From an uncultured Lachnospiraceae bacterium (lineage in GTDB: Bacteria > Bacillota > Clostridia > Lachnospirales > Lachnospiraceae): 64,000 nt of DNA. The DNA lies in contig CACZXG010000001.1 in NCBI GenBank assembly GCA_902785055.1, positions 1 to 64,000 on the forward strand, read 5' to 3'. Every line of letters begins with the position of its first letter. Positions within the stretch are counted from its first letter, which is position 1. This document shows, in pieces, positions 37,121 through 45,732 of this stretch. Made by a program: the position numbers and the translations under genes. Below the pieces are notes generated by a model, which was not told the origin of the DNA, made no database searches, and saw only the letters and a list, made by a program, of their open reading frames with translations.

Positions 37121-37663
37121 TCAGGCGAAAGGAAGTTCCTCGTCAATTCCATCGGGAATGTTCATGAATCCGTCAAGGCTGTCAGAAGATCCGGCGTCCT
37201 GGGCAGGAGCCTGTTCCGCTTTGCCGCCGTAATTACCGCCGCGGCTGCCGCCGCCGTTATTACTACCGCTATTGTAACCGCTGTTACCGCCATTGTAATT
37301 GCCGTTTCCGCCAAAATTGCCGTTACCGGACGCGTTCCTGCTCTCTGCGAACTCCTGGTCCTCAACTACCACTTCCGTGGTGTAGACCTTAACGCCGTCC
37401 CTGTTTGTGTAACTACCGGTCTGGATACGGCCGGTGACTGCCATCTTCGTTCCCTTCTTGAGATATTTCTCAACGAACTCTGCTGTCTTGCCGAAGCAGA
37501 CGCAGGGAATGAAGTCTGCGTTGTTCCCGTCGTTATTAGCGTTGCGGCTGAATCTTCTGTCTACTGCCAGTGTGTATCTGGCAATGCACATAGGATTGTC
37601 GCCCTGTGTATATCTGATTTCAGGGTCTCTTGTCAGACGACCCATTAAGATTGCTTTGTTCAT
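37121..37663 (-). CDS. ssb: Single-stranded DNA-binding protein
   Basis: OB-fold protein of 180 aa: MNKAILMGRLTRDPEIRYTQ, then ARYTLAVDRRF and CFGKTAEFVEKYLKKGTKMA. A Gly/Asn-rich linker (~residues 110-150) follows. The acidic C-terminal tip reads DEELPFA, with one extra alanine after the usual terminal Pro-Phe. It is the central gene of rpsF-ssb-rpsR, and the linker encodes a low-complexity GGN repeat. Confidence 0.97.
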   Translation of the reverse strand: MNKAILMGRLTRDPEIRYTQGDNPMCIARYTLAVDRRFSRNANNDGNNADFIPCVCFGKTAEFVEKYLKKGTKMAVTGRIQTGSYTNRDGVKVYTTEVVVEDQEFAESRNASGNGNFGGNGNYNGGNSGYNSGSNNGGGSRGGNYGGKAEQAPAQDAGSSDSLDGFMNIPDGIDEELPFA

Positions 37664-37681
37664 TCTGACCTCTGCTTTCTG

Positions 37682-37972
37682 TTAAGCTTCGTCCTTCTTA
37701 ACACACAGATATCTGATGACATTGTCCATAATGCGCATACGGCTCTCGATCTCGTGGATCGCGGAACCTTCAGCCTCAAAAGGAATGAAGTAGTAGTACG
37801 CTTCGTTCATCTTCTGAATCTCATAAGCGAGCTTCTTCTTTCCCCAGTCTTCGATCTCACCGATCTCACCGCCGAAACGGGTGATCAGATCCTTGCATCT
37901 GTCGACTACGGCTGTCCTTGCTTCATCGTCAATCTGCGCATTGACAACAACGGCTAACTCGTATTTGCTCAT
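37682..37972 (-). CDS. rpsF: 30S ribosomal protein S6
   Basis: 96 aa: MSKYELAVVVNAQIDDEA, IEDWGKKKLAYEIQKMNEAY and DNVIRYLCVKKDE. The ATG at 37972 has AGGAGG upstream; the frame is open further upstream without support. First gene of rpsF-ssb-rpsR. The upstream leader has a weak TATATT -10 (38030-38035) and short hairpins. S6:S18 autoregulation acts on such leaders in other bacteria, but I cannot verify the motif. Confidence 0.97.
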   Translation of the reverse strand: MSKYELAVVVNAQIDDEARTAVVDRCKDLITRFGGEIGEIEDWGKKKLAYEIQKMNEAYYYFIPFEAEGSAIHEIESRMRIMDNVIRYLCVKKDEA

Positions 37973-38068
37973 GTGTTCTTTACCTCCTTCTGGTCTCTGG
38001 CCCTCACTCGCATGTGAGAGCAAGGAAAATATAGCGGGACAAATCCCACGGAAACTTAGTTTAACACA

Positions 38069-38096
38069 AGAAATCCGCTTGTGCAAGCGGATTTCT
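38069..38096 (-). terminator. Hairpin terminator after iorB
   Basis: Arms AGAAATCCGCTTG (38069-38081) / CAAGCGGATTTCT (38084-38096), directly after the iorB stop. The U-tract is interrupted (TTTCTTGTGTT), so strength is uncertain. Confidence 0.65.
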
Positions 38097-38110
38097 CATA
38101 AATGTTACAA

Positions 38111-38680
38111 TTATTTTTCATATCCGGCAAGGAATGCCTTCGTGTTGATCTCCACTGTCTTGGGAGGTACTTTCTCCTCGATAACCTTCAGCCACTCTTC
38201 TCTTGTGAAGTCCATGTGGCGGGCCGCCATTCCGAGAACGACGTTGTTGAAGACGCGGGAGTTGCCGAGGCGGAGGGCTTCTGCCATGGCGTCGATCCTG
38301 TAGACCGTGTACTCCTTCTCCAGGTTTTCAATGATATTGTCGGGATATTTGGCAGCGCCCATCACTACGCTGATGGGATCGATGCGCCAGTCGTTGGCGA
38401 TCAGTACGCCGTCGGGTTTGAGGAAGTGCGCGTAGCGCATTGCCTCGAGTCTCTCGAAAGCGATCAGGACATCTGCCTGTCCCTCCTCGACAATGGGTTC
38501 CGCAACTTTTTCGCCGTAGCGGACGAAGGTTACAACGCTTCCGCCGCGCTGTGCCATGCCGTGAACTTCGGAGACTTTGACTTCATAGCCGGCGTTCTCC
38601 ATTACGCCGCCGAGAATGCGGCTGGTGAGCAGGGTTCCCTGTCCGCCGACACCTACGATCATGATATTTTTTGTTTCCAT
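38111..38680 (-). CDS. iorB: Indolepyruvate oxidoreductase, beta subunit
   Basis: 189 aa. Gamma-type 2-oxoacid oxidoreductase subunit: IMIVGVGGQGTLLTSRIL at the N-terminus and EVHGMAQRGGSVVTFVRYG. With IorA it oxidises aryl pyruvates (from Trp, Phe, Tyr) to arylacetyl-CoA, reducing ferredoxin. The start at 38680 has AGGAGG upstream and lies 14 bp after iorA. paaK and the ACT gene, its usual partners, are about 6 kb downstream. Confidence 0.95.
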   Translation of the reverse strand: METKNIMIVGVGGQGTLLTSRILGGVMENAGYEVKVSEVHGMAQRGGSVVTFVRYGEKVAEPIVEEGQADVLIAFERLEAMRYAHFLKPDGVLIANDWRIDPISVVMGAAKYPDNIIENLEKEYTVYRIDAMAEALRLGNSRVFNNVVLGMAARHMDFTREEWLKVIEEKVPPKTVEINTKAFLAGYEK

Positions 38681-38694
38681 CGTGTCACCTCCTG

Positions 38695-40449
38695 TCAGGC
38701 CTTGACCTGCTTCAGAGCGCCGAATCTGCACAGGCTCATGCAGAGGCCGCATCCGTTGCACATCGTCTTATCGATCGAGATCGAGCCGTCCTCATTTTTG
38801 GTAAGAGCAGGGCAGCCGGGGCGCAGGCAGGCGCCGCAGTGCACGCATTTCTCCGGAACAGGCTCCACCTTATAGGGGTGTTTCTGATCCTTGAGGAGGG
38901 CGCAGGGTGCCTTGGAAATGATCACGGAGAGCTCGTCTTTATTGACCTCTTCTTTGACAACTCTTGTCATCTCGTCGATGTCATAAGGATTCACCTCATG
39001 AACATTGGTGATTCCGATGCCATTGCACAGTTTGACAAAATCCACAGCCGGTACGATCTCGCCGGAGAGGGTCTTGCCTGTAGCGGGGTGATCCTGGTGA
39101 CCGGTCATGCCCGTGGTGCGGTTATCGAGGATGATGACCGTTCCGTGGGACTGGTTGTAGAACATATTGATGAGGGAGTTGATACCCGTATGCATGAAGG
39201 TGGAATCTCCGATGACCGCCACCCAGTTTTTAATGTAGTCGTGACCCTTGGCCTTCTCCATTCCGTGCAGAGAGGAGATGCTCGATCCCATGCAGACTGT
39301 GGTGTCTACAACGGAGAGAGGTGCCAGCGCGCCCAGCGTGTAGCATCCGATATCGCCCGCCGCATGGATCTTGAGCTTGTTGAGCACATGGTATGTGGCG
39401 CGGTGAGGACAGCCGGGACAGAGGATCGGAGGTCTGGGCGGGATCTGCGGCTGCGCTTTGATGCCGAGGTCCATGCCGAGAACCTTTTCCCTGATCATAT
39501 TGGCGCTGTATTCGCCCTGGATCGTGAAGCGCTCCTTGCCGATGCAGGGAATGCCCCAGGATCTTACCTGCTCTTCTACTACAGGCTCCAGCTCTTCGAA
39601 AATATAGAGCTCGTCCACCTTGGATGCGAAGTCCTCGATGAGCTTTTTCGGAAGCGGATGGCACATGCCAAGCTTAAGGATCGAAGCATTGGGGCACACT
39701 TCTTTGACATACTGGTATGCGATGCCCTCGGTGATAAAGCCGATCTTCCTGCCGTTCAGGGTCATATCGCCCATCTCTACGGTATTGAAAGGAGCGGTGT
39801 TCGCATATTCCGCGAGATCCTTCATACGCTGTTCGACTACCAGGTGGCGCTTTTTTGCCATTCCGGGCATCATGACGTTTTTCTGGATATTTCTCTCGTA
39901 GGGCTTGTCCTCGATCTCCTCGCGGTCGCAGAGCTCTACTTCGCACTGGGAATGAGCCAGGCGGGTCGTGGTCCTTACGATCACAGGCGTATCGAACTTC
40001 TCGCTGATCTCATAAGCGTATTTGATATAATCCTTGGCTTCCTGGGAATCAGCAGGCTCCATGCAGGGGATCGCCGCCGCGCGGCAGACCATTCTGGTGT
40101 CCTGCTCGTTCTGGGAGCTGTACAATCCGGGGTCATCCGCCACGACTGCCACCATGCCGCCATTGCATCCGATATAGGAGAAGGAATACATGGGATCCGC
40201 CGCCACATTGAGACCTACCATCTTCATGGTGCAGAAAGACCTGACGCCGCTGATGGAAGCGCCGATCGCGACCTCCGCTGCTACTTTCTCATTGGGAGCC
40301 CACTCCGCGTAAACTTCGGGATACTTCACCAGTTCTTCACTGATCTCCGTGCTGGGCGTTCCGGGATATGCGGAAGAGACCTTGCAGCCGGCTTCCCATA
40401 CGCCTCTGGCAATCGCCGCATTGCCGAGCATCATTTTCTTCTCACTCAT
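38695..40449 (-). CDS. iorA: Indolepyruvate:ferredoxin oxidoreductase, alpha subunit
   Basis: 584 aa. N-terminal pyrimidine-binding domain (AIARGVWEAGCKVSSAYPGT), central TPP domain (GDSTFMHTGINSLINMFYNQ, then DNRTTGMTGHQDHP) and a C-terminal ferredoxin domain with CVHCGACLRPGCP and CNGCGLCMSLCRFGA. The start MSEKKMMLGN (40449) has AGAGAGG upstream. It lies 19 bp downstream of the LicC-like gene. Oxidative decarboxylation of aryl pyruvates, oxygen-sensitive. Confidence 0.96.
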   Translation of the reverse strand: MSEKKMMLGNAAIARGVWEAGCKVSSAYPGTPSTEISEELVKYPEVYAEWAPNEKVAAEVAIGASISGVRSFCTMKMVGLNVAADPMYSFSYIGCNGGMVAVVADDPGLYSSQNEQDTRMVCRAAAIPCMEPADSQEAKDYIKYAYEISEKFDTPVIVRTTTRLAHSQCEVELCDREEIEDKPYERNIQKNVMMPGMAKKRHLVVEQRMKDLAEYANTAPFNTVEMGDMTLNGRKIGFITEGIAYQYVKEVCPNASILKLGMCHPLPKKLIEDFASKVDELYIFEELEPVVEEQVRSWGIPCIGKERFTIQGEYSANMIREKVLGMDLGIKAQPQIPPRPPILCPGCPHRATYHVLNKLKIHAAGDIGCYTLGALAPLSVVDTTVCMGSSISSLHGMEKAKGHDYIKNWVAVIGDSTFMHTGINSLINMFYNQSHGTVIILDNRTTGMTGHQDHPATGKTLSGEIVPAVDFVKLCNGIGITNVHEVNPYDIDEMTRVVKEEVNKDELSVIISKAPCALLKDQKHPYKVEPVPEKCVHCGACLRPGCPALTKNEDGSISIDKTMCNGCGLCMSLCRFGALKQVKA

Positions 40450-40468
40450 TTTCGTTACCTCTCTGTTT

Positions 40469-41206
40469 TTATTCGCCGAATCTGGCTCTCGCTCTCGCGA
40501 GGTCATCGGCGTCATCTACTTCGCACCACATATCCTCGGGCACTTCCACGATCCTGAAATCGCACTCGCGATAATACATCAGGCTTCCGAGGACTTTCTC
40601 GTAGTAGCTGTTCTCTCCCATGGATTCCACATACCAGCGGATCAGGGGCATGTACTTGTTCTTCACGAAATCCTTCTCAAACTTGTACATATTGACTGTC
40701 TTGCGGGTCGGCGCGTAATCGAAATCCGCATCCTGCCACTTGCCCAGGATCAGTTCCAGCGCCTTGTCTCCGTCGACCCTGATCACGGATCCGTCCATAG
40801 TCGCAGGATTGAAAGGGCTCACCAGAATGGAGCACTCTCCCCTGCCTTCAAGCAGTCTCTCGATCATCTCCTTATGATAGTAGATATCACACTCAAGCAT
40901 GATCATGTCGTCGTCGCAGAAGTCCGCCGCCTTGTACAGGGAGACCACGTTGTTGGTCTCAAGATATCTTGCGTTTTCAAAATAGCGTACCGGCACGCCG
41001 TTCCATTCATTTCCGATCTTTTCCCTGATATAGTCAGCCATGTGGCCGACTACGATTCCGATCTCCGTGATGCCGCAGGCCGTGACATTGTTGAGCGCAT
41101 TGCATAAAAGGGGCGTTCCGTTTACTTCCACCATTGATTTGGGGATCGTATTTGTAATAGGGCGAAGCCTCTTGCCGAATCCTGCTGCCAGTATAAGTGC
41201 CTTCAT
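40469..41206 (-). CDS. LicC-like sugar/choline-phosphate nucleotidyltransferase
   Basis: 245 aa. NTP-transferase signature MKALILAAGFGKRLRPITNT with KSMVEVNGTPLL, and the TNNVVSLYKAADFCDDDMIM segment seen in choline-phosphate cytidylyltransferases (LicC family). It probably makes a CDP- or other NDP-activated group. LicD is encoded 4 kb away and may use it. It precedes iorA closely, so it may share its transcript without functional relation. Confidence 0.8.
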   Translation of the reverse strand: MKALILAAGFGKRLRPITNTIPKSMVEVNGTPLLCNALNNVTACGITEIGIVVGHMADYIREKIGNEWNGVPVRYFENARYLETNNVVSLYKAADFCDDDMIMLECDIYYHKEMIERLLEGRGECSILVSPFNPATMDGSVIRVDGDKALELILGKWQDADFDYAPTRKTVNMYKFEKDFVKNKYMPLIRWYVESMGENSYYEKVLGSLMYYRECDFRIVEVPEDMWCEVDDADDLARARARFGE

Positions 41207-41302
41207 ATTAAAAACCTCCTTGAGCGAATTTGTTTATATCCGCTCTATTTTAACATATTTACAGACTCTCCACCACTGCAGGCTCCGCTCCCGCTTCTGT
41301 AT

Positions 41303-41341
41303 AAAAGCCTCCCCAAAGCCGCTTCGGACTTTGCGGGAGGC
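41303..41341 (-). terminator. ilvE terminator
   Basis: Stem GCCTCCC (41307-41313) / GGGAGGC (41335-41341) extended by inner AAAG/CTTT and CCG/CGG pairs with mismatches. In the minus direction it is followed by TTTTA. Confidence 0.8.
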
Positions 41342-41390
41342 ACTCGCAAACACTTTCAGATTCGCGCTGTTCTTTTAGTGACAACTTCCG

Positions 41391-42425
41391 TCAGTCGATC
41401 CTTACGATCCATCCTTCCGGAGCTTCGATTCTTCCCATCTGAATGCCGGTCAGGGTATCATACAGTTTCTGCATGACGGGGCCCATCTTCTCCATACCGT
41501 TGGAGAACTCGATCTCCTTGCCGTGGTCGTTGATCTTGCCGATTGGGGAAATGACTGCTGCTGTGCCGCAGAGTCCGCACTCCTTGAACTCGCCCTTCTC
41601 GACCTCAGAGAGCAGAACCTCTCTCTCCACGACCTTCATGCCCAGATAGTTCTCAGCCACATAGTGGATGGAGCGGCGGGTGATGGAAGGAAGAATACTG
41701 CCGGACGCGGGGATGACCAGAGTGTTGTCCTGATCAACCAGAAGGATGTTGGCGCCGCCGGTCTCTTCGAGTTTGGTCCTTGTCGCGGGATCCAGATAGA
41801 TGTTCTCCGCGAATCCTTCCTTGTGAGCGTCTACGATCGCGTGAAGGCTCATCGCGTAGTTGAGGCCTGCCTTGATGTGGCCGGTTCCTCTCGGGGCCGC
41901 GCGGTCAAAGTCACTGACGCGGACAACGATGGGCTTGGCGCCGCCCTTGAAGTAAGGGCCTACGGGAGTTGTAAAAATACGGAACATATAATCGTCAGCA
42001 GGCTTAACACCGATGACGGGGCTGATGCCGAACATATAAGGACGGATGTAAAGCGTAGCACCCGTTCCATAGGGCGGTACCCACGCCTCATTGGCTCTTA
42101 CGGTTTCCTTAACAGCCTCGACAAATCTGTCTACAGGGAAAGGGGGCATCTCCAGACGCAGAGCGGAGTCATACATTCTCTGTGCGTTGAGATCGGGGCG
42201 GAAGCAAACGATGTGGCCGTCTTCCGTCTCATAGGCCTTGAGTCCCTCAAAGACTGACTGGGAATACTGCAGAACGCCGGCATCCTCGCTCATGACGATC
42301 TTGTCGTCAGAGATCAGGGCGCCGTCATCCCATTTGCCGTCCTGATACATGGATACGTATCTCTTGTCTGTCACATGATAGCTGAATCCCAGGTTACCCC
42401 AATCAATGTCTTTCTTTGCAACCAT
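41391..42425 (-). CDS. ilvE: Branched-chain amino acid aminotransferase
   Basis: PLP enzyme, fold type IV, transaminating Leu/Ile/Val and their keto acids. It is 344 aa, of the long Gram-positive type. Motifs are SQSVFEGLKAYETEDGHIVC, GTGHIKAGLNYAMSLHA (PLP Lys in the HIKAG-NYA region) and ECGLCGTAAVISPIG. SD CAGGAGGAG. Apparently monocistronic, with a terminator downstream. Confidence 0.96.
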   Translation of the reverse strand: MVAKKDIDWGNLGFSYHVTDKRYVSMYQDGKWDDGALISDDKIVMSEDAGVLQYSQSVFEGLKAYETEDGHIVCFRPDLNAQRMYDSALRLEMPPFPVDRFVEAVKETVRANEAWVPPYGTGATLYIRPYMFGISPVIGVKPADDYMFRIFTTPVGPYFKGGAKPIVVRVSDFDRAAPRGTGHIKAGLNYAMSLHAIVDAHKEGFAENIYLDPATRTKLEETGGANILLVDQDNTLVIPASGSILPSITRRSIHYVAENYLGMKVVEREVLLSEVEKGEFKECGLCGTAAVISPIGKINDHGKEIEFSNGMEKMGPVMQKLYDTLTGIQMGRIEAPEGWIVRID

Positions 42426-42571
42426 TACTGTCTCCTCCTGATCACTTATATAACTTTATATAATTCATCACTTTAATGTGGTGCATTCCCGAACAATTAT
42501 ATTACTCTGTTTCTGATTTTTCCAGTGCAATTATGAAATTTTCTTACTATCGCTGTTGAATTTTTTTCATA

Positions 42572-43426
42572 TTACGGATCAAGCAGCGCGCACAGGCCTA
42601 CCAGACCGGGGCCCGTATTGATCGCCAGAGTAGCATTGATCTGCTTGACAAAGAGGATTTCCTTGCTGGTCAGCTGTGTCTCCACCAGTTCCAGCATCCT
42701 TCCCGCCTCCTCATTGGCATCGCCGTGGCCGACGATAATCCAGCAGTGATGGCCTTTGCAGAACTGAAGCATCTCGTTAAGCAGCTTCCTCTTTCCCTGC
42801 TTGGCTCCGCGGATCAGCCCCACCGTATAGTAAATACCTTCCTCATTGCACGAAATGATCGGCTTTAAGCTGAGCACTTCGCCTACTACGGAGGTCACCT
42901 TTCCAATGCGGCCGCCTTTTTTGAGATACTTGAGCGTGTCCATATAGAACATGACTTTGGAGTCGTAGACCTTGTTCTGAAGGCCTGTCTTCACTTCCTC
43001 AAAGGACCAGCCGTTTTCCAGCTTCGTCGCCGCCCAGATCGCCCAGATTCCCGACGCCACAGAGATGTTCTTTGTGTCGAAGACGAAGATCTCCATCTCA
43101 TCCTGCTGCTCCGCGGCGAGACGGATCGTGTTGAAAGTTCCGCTCAGGCCGCTGGAAATTGTGACTGCTATGATCTTCTCATAGCCCGCTTCGCGGATCT
43201 CGTCAAATATATCCTGCACCTCCGCCAGCGACGGCGTCGAAGTGCTGGGATATTCGTCAGGAAAGCGGCGGTAAACCATCATGGGATCGATGTTCACTCC
43301 GTCCTCATAGTCCTTCTCCGGGTACATAACACGAAGCGGAAGCATGAAGATGTTATACTTCTCTCTGAAATTCTGCGGAACATCGCAGCCTGAGTCAGTT
43401 AATACAGCAACTTTATCCTTATTCAT
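42572..43426 (-). CDS. DegV family (FakB-like) fatty-acid-binding protein
   Basis: 284 aa. DegV fold: VAVLTDSGCDVPQNF at the N-terminus, YPSTSTPSLAEVQDIF, VTISSGLSGTFNTIR (TISSGLSGT is characteristic) and YLKKGGRIGKVTSVVG. Characterised members (FakB) hold a fatty acid for phosphorylation by the kinase FakA; no fakA is visible here. Relevant because a fatty-acid locus lies at 50-60 kb. SD GGGAGGG. Confidence 0.9.
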   Translation of the reverse strand: MNKDKVAVLTDSGCDVPQNFREKYNIFMLPLRVMYPEKDYEDGVNIDPMMVYRRFPDEYPSTSTPSLAEVQDIFDEIREAGYEKIIAVTISSGLSGTFNTIRLAAEQQDEMEIFVFDTKNISVASGIWAIWAATKLENGWSFEEVKTGLQNKVYDSKVMFYMDTLKYLKKGGRIGKVTSVVGEVLSLKPIISCNEEGIYYTVGLIRGAKQGKRKLLNEMLQFCKGHHCWIIVGHGDANEEAGRMLELVETQLTSKEILFVKQINATLAINTGPGLVGLCALLDP

Positions 43427-43598
43427 AAGCCCTCCCTGCAGCGTTCTCCTGTCCGGACTTCTGCGAGCCGAAAGTTACCTGATGATCTATTTTAATAGAA
43501 TAGTCTTTTTATCATTTTCAGTCAAGAATACTGCTTTTTTACGTTAATTCTCTTCCGCGGATCCCGCCGCCCGATCGCGGGTGTTCTATTTTTCGCGA

Positions 43599-43627
43599 TT
43601 GACCGCTATAATCATAATATGTATAAA
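43599..43627 (+). promoter_or_regulatory. Promoter of the beta-lactamase-fold lipoprotein gene
   Basis: TTGACC (43599-43604), 17-nt spacer, TATAAA (43622-43627), about 30 nt before the start codon. Confidence 0.65.
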
Positions 43628-43659
43628 TCTTTGGTCACAGCTTGAAAGGAGTTACTCTG

Positions 43660-45681
43660 ATGCGAAAACTTAAGACATCTCTTCTGTGTTCCCTCCTTGG
43701 AGCGGCTGTCACTCTTACAATGCTTTCCGGATGCGCCGCCGGAAGCAGTGTTCCCGCAGCCTCTGCCGCCGATAAGAAGGAATCCTTCCCCGTCACAAAG
43801 GCTGAAGCCGTTCCGGAGCACAGCTGGCAGTACGCGGTCTCCTTTCCCGACTGGAAGGGCAAACCGGACAACAGCCTTGCCATGAACAGCATGGTGAGCT
43901 TTGAGGGAAGGCACGGACAGGGAAAACTGTACATCGCTCCTTCAGACGGAATTGCCTCGTTCAGCGTTTATATAAATGACCATCCAGTGGACACTTCGGA
44001 AATGGAATCCGGAGCTGTCTATGAGATCGACTTTTCCGGCGCTGCCATTGACGGCGTCAACACGATCCAGGTCACTGATATCCTTCCCGCCGAAGACGCG
44101 CAGAAAGTCGGCGTCTATATCCCGTACCCGACGGTCCTGGAGGGCACCCTTGAGGAAGCAGGGATCTCGGAGCAGTCTGTCAGCCTCATATCCGACCTGA
44201 TCGAATCAGATATAGAACATGGCTTTACCAGCGCTCAGCTGTCAATTATCCGGCATGGCCGCCTGGTGTACGAAAACGCATGGGGAAGCCTTAATTCCTA
44301 TAACCCGGATGGAACTCCGATCCCCGAAGAAGAGCGTAAGCCGGCGACTACGGAAACTCTTTACGATCTCGCCTCCGTCACCAAGATGTTCGGCGTCAAT
44401 TACGCTCTGCAGAAACTGGTCACAGACGGAAAGCTGGACCTCGACTCCCACGTATGCGATTATCTCGGTCCGCAGTTCTATGAGGATACGATCGAGATCA
44501 TCTATACGGATGGTGAAAATCCCGATATGGAAGTGCAGAAGGAGTGGAAGAAGTCCCTGACTCTCCGGGATCTCCTTCGCCATCAGGGCGGTTTCCCGGC
44601 GGACCCGCGCTATTTTAACCCTCATCTCAACACGGAGAAGCAGGAATTCGACCCCAGTGGCACCAATAAACTGTTTGTCGGAAACGGCGGCGACGAAGAG
44701 ACCAAAAAAGCGACAGTCGAGGGGATCTGCATGACTCCCCTGATGTATGAGCCCGGCACGAAAACGGTCTATTCCGATGTCGACTACATGGTCCTTGGCT
44801 TTGTGATCGAGCAGGTCACCGGCACTGACCTTGACACTTACATCAAGTCCGCCTTCCTGGAGCCGATGGGGCTGACACATATCACTTATGCGCCGCTGGA
44901 CCACGGATTTACTCCGGATGACTGCGCGGCCACTGAGCTTAACGGAAACACCAGAGACGGCGTGGTTGAATTCCCCGGAATCCGCACGGAAACTCTGCAG
45001 GGAACCGTGCACGATGAGAAGGCCTATTACAGCATGGGCGGCGTGTCCGGTCACGCAGGTCTGTTCGCGAACGCTACCGATCTGGCCAAACTCGCGTCCG
45101 TCATGCTGACCGGCGGATATGGTGACAACCGGTTCTTCTCCCGGGCGGTCATGGACGCTTTCACAGGTGCCAAAAAAGAGAACGCCGCGAACTGGGGTCT
45201 CGGCTGGTGGAGACAGGGAGAACATCAGAGAGACTGGTACTTCGGCACGCAGGCTTCCTCCGACACGATCGGGCACCAGGGATGGACCGGTACACTGATC
45301 ATGATCGATCCGTCCAGGGATCTGGTTGTCGCCTACCTTACCAATAAGCTGAACACACCTGTCACCGACAACAAGAGCGACCCCAACAAGTTCAACGGCA
45401 ACTGGTACACCGCCTCCACGCTGGGTTTTGTTCCCCAGATCCTCTCTGTCGGAATGGACAGCGGAAGGGATGTCTCCGGACAGCTCCTCTCCCTTGTCTT
45501 CTCCATGACAGAGGACACCCTGAAATTCATTCCCGCCGGAGCATCGGCAGATCATCCTTCTGTCAGGAGCGCCGAAAGCCTGATCTCCGTCTATAAGGCT
45601 ATGGGACAGAAGTCCGGCAGCTCTGACATCGAAGAGAAAGCGGCTGTCCTTCAGGAGAAACTTGACTCCCTCGTCAAATAG
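43660..45681 (+). CDS. Serine beta-lactamase-fold hydrolase lipoprotein
   Basis: 673 aa. Lipoprotein signal peptide (MRKLKTSLLCSLL, lipobox LSGC at ~residues 25-28), a beta-rich N-terminal region (~50-150), then a class C/PBP-like domain. The SxxK motif is in DLASVTKMFG (~245). YSDVDYMVLG replaces the common Y-x-N motif with YSD, and GHQGWTGT stands for the third motif. It probably acts as an esterase or peptidase at the cell surface; true beta-lactamase activity is unlikely to be inferable. The ATG at 43660 has AAAGGAG upstream. Confidence 0.85.
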   Translation: MRKLKTSLLCSLLGAAVTLTMLSGCAAGSSVPAASAADKKESFPVTKAEAVPEHSWQYAVSFPDWKGKPDNSLAMNSMVSFEGRHGQGKLYIAPSDGIASFSVYINDHPVDTSEMESGAVYEIDFSGAAIDGVNTIQVTDILPAEDAQKVGVYIPYPTVLEGTLEEAGISEQSVSLISDLIESDIEHGFTSAQLSIIRHGRLVYENAWGSLNSYNPDGTPIPEEERKPATTETLYDLASVTKMFGVNYALQKLVTDGKLDLDSHVCDYLGPQFYEDTIEIIYTDGENPDMEVQKEWKKSLTLRDLLRHQGGFPADPRYFNPHLNTEKQEFDPSGTNKLFVGNGGDEETKKATVEGICMTPLMYEPGTKTVYSDVDYMVLGFVIEQVTGTDLDTYIKSAFLEPMGLTHITYAPLDHGFTPDDCAATELNGNTRDGVVEFPGIRTETLQGTVHDEKAYYSMGGVSGHAGLFANATDLAKLASVMLTGGYGDNRFFSRAVMDAFTGAKKENAANWGLGWWRQGEHQRDWYFGTQASSDTIGHQGWTGTLIMIDPSRDLVVAYLTNKLNTPVTDNKSDPNKFNGNWYTASTLGFVPQILSVGMDSGRDVSGQLLSLVFSMTEDTLKFIPAGASADHPSVRSAESLISVYKAMGQKSGSSDIEEKAAVLQEKLDSLVK

Positions 45682-45732
45682 TCCGATAATGATTCCCGCT
45701 GACTATAAGACATTCACGAAGGAAAGGGTATT

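Noticed and set aside
43660..45681. Antibiotic-resistance beta-lactamase
   Set aside because: Long lipoprotein with a YSD second motif and HxG third motif; it fits the broad serine-hydrolase/PBP-like group rather than a true beta-lactamase.
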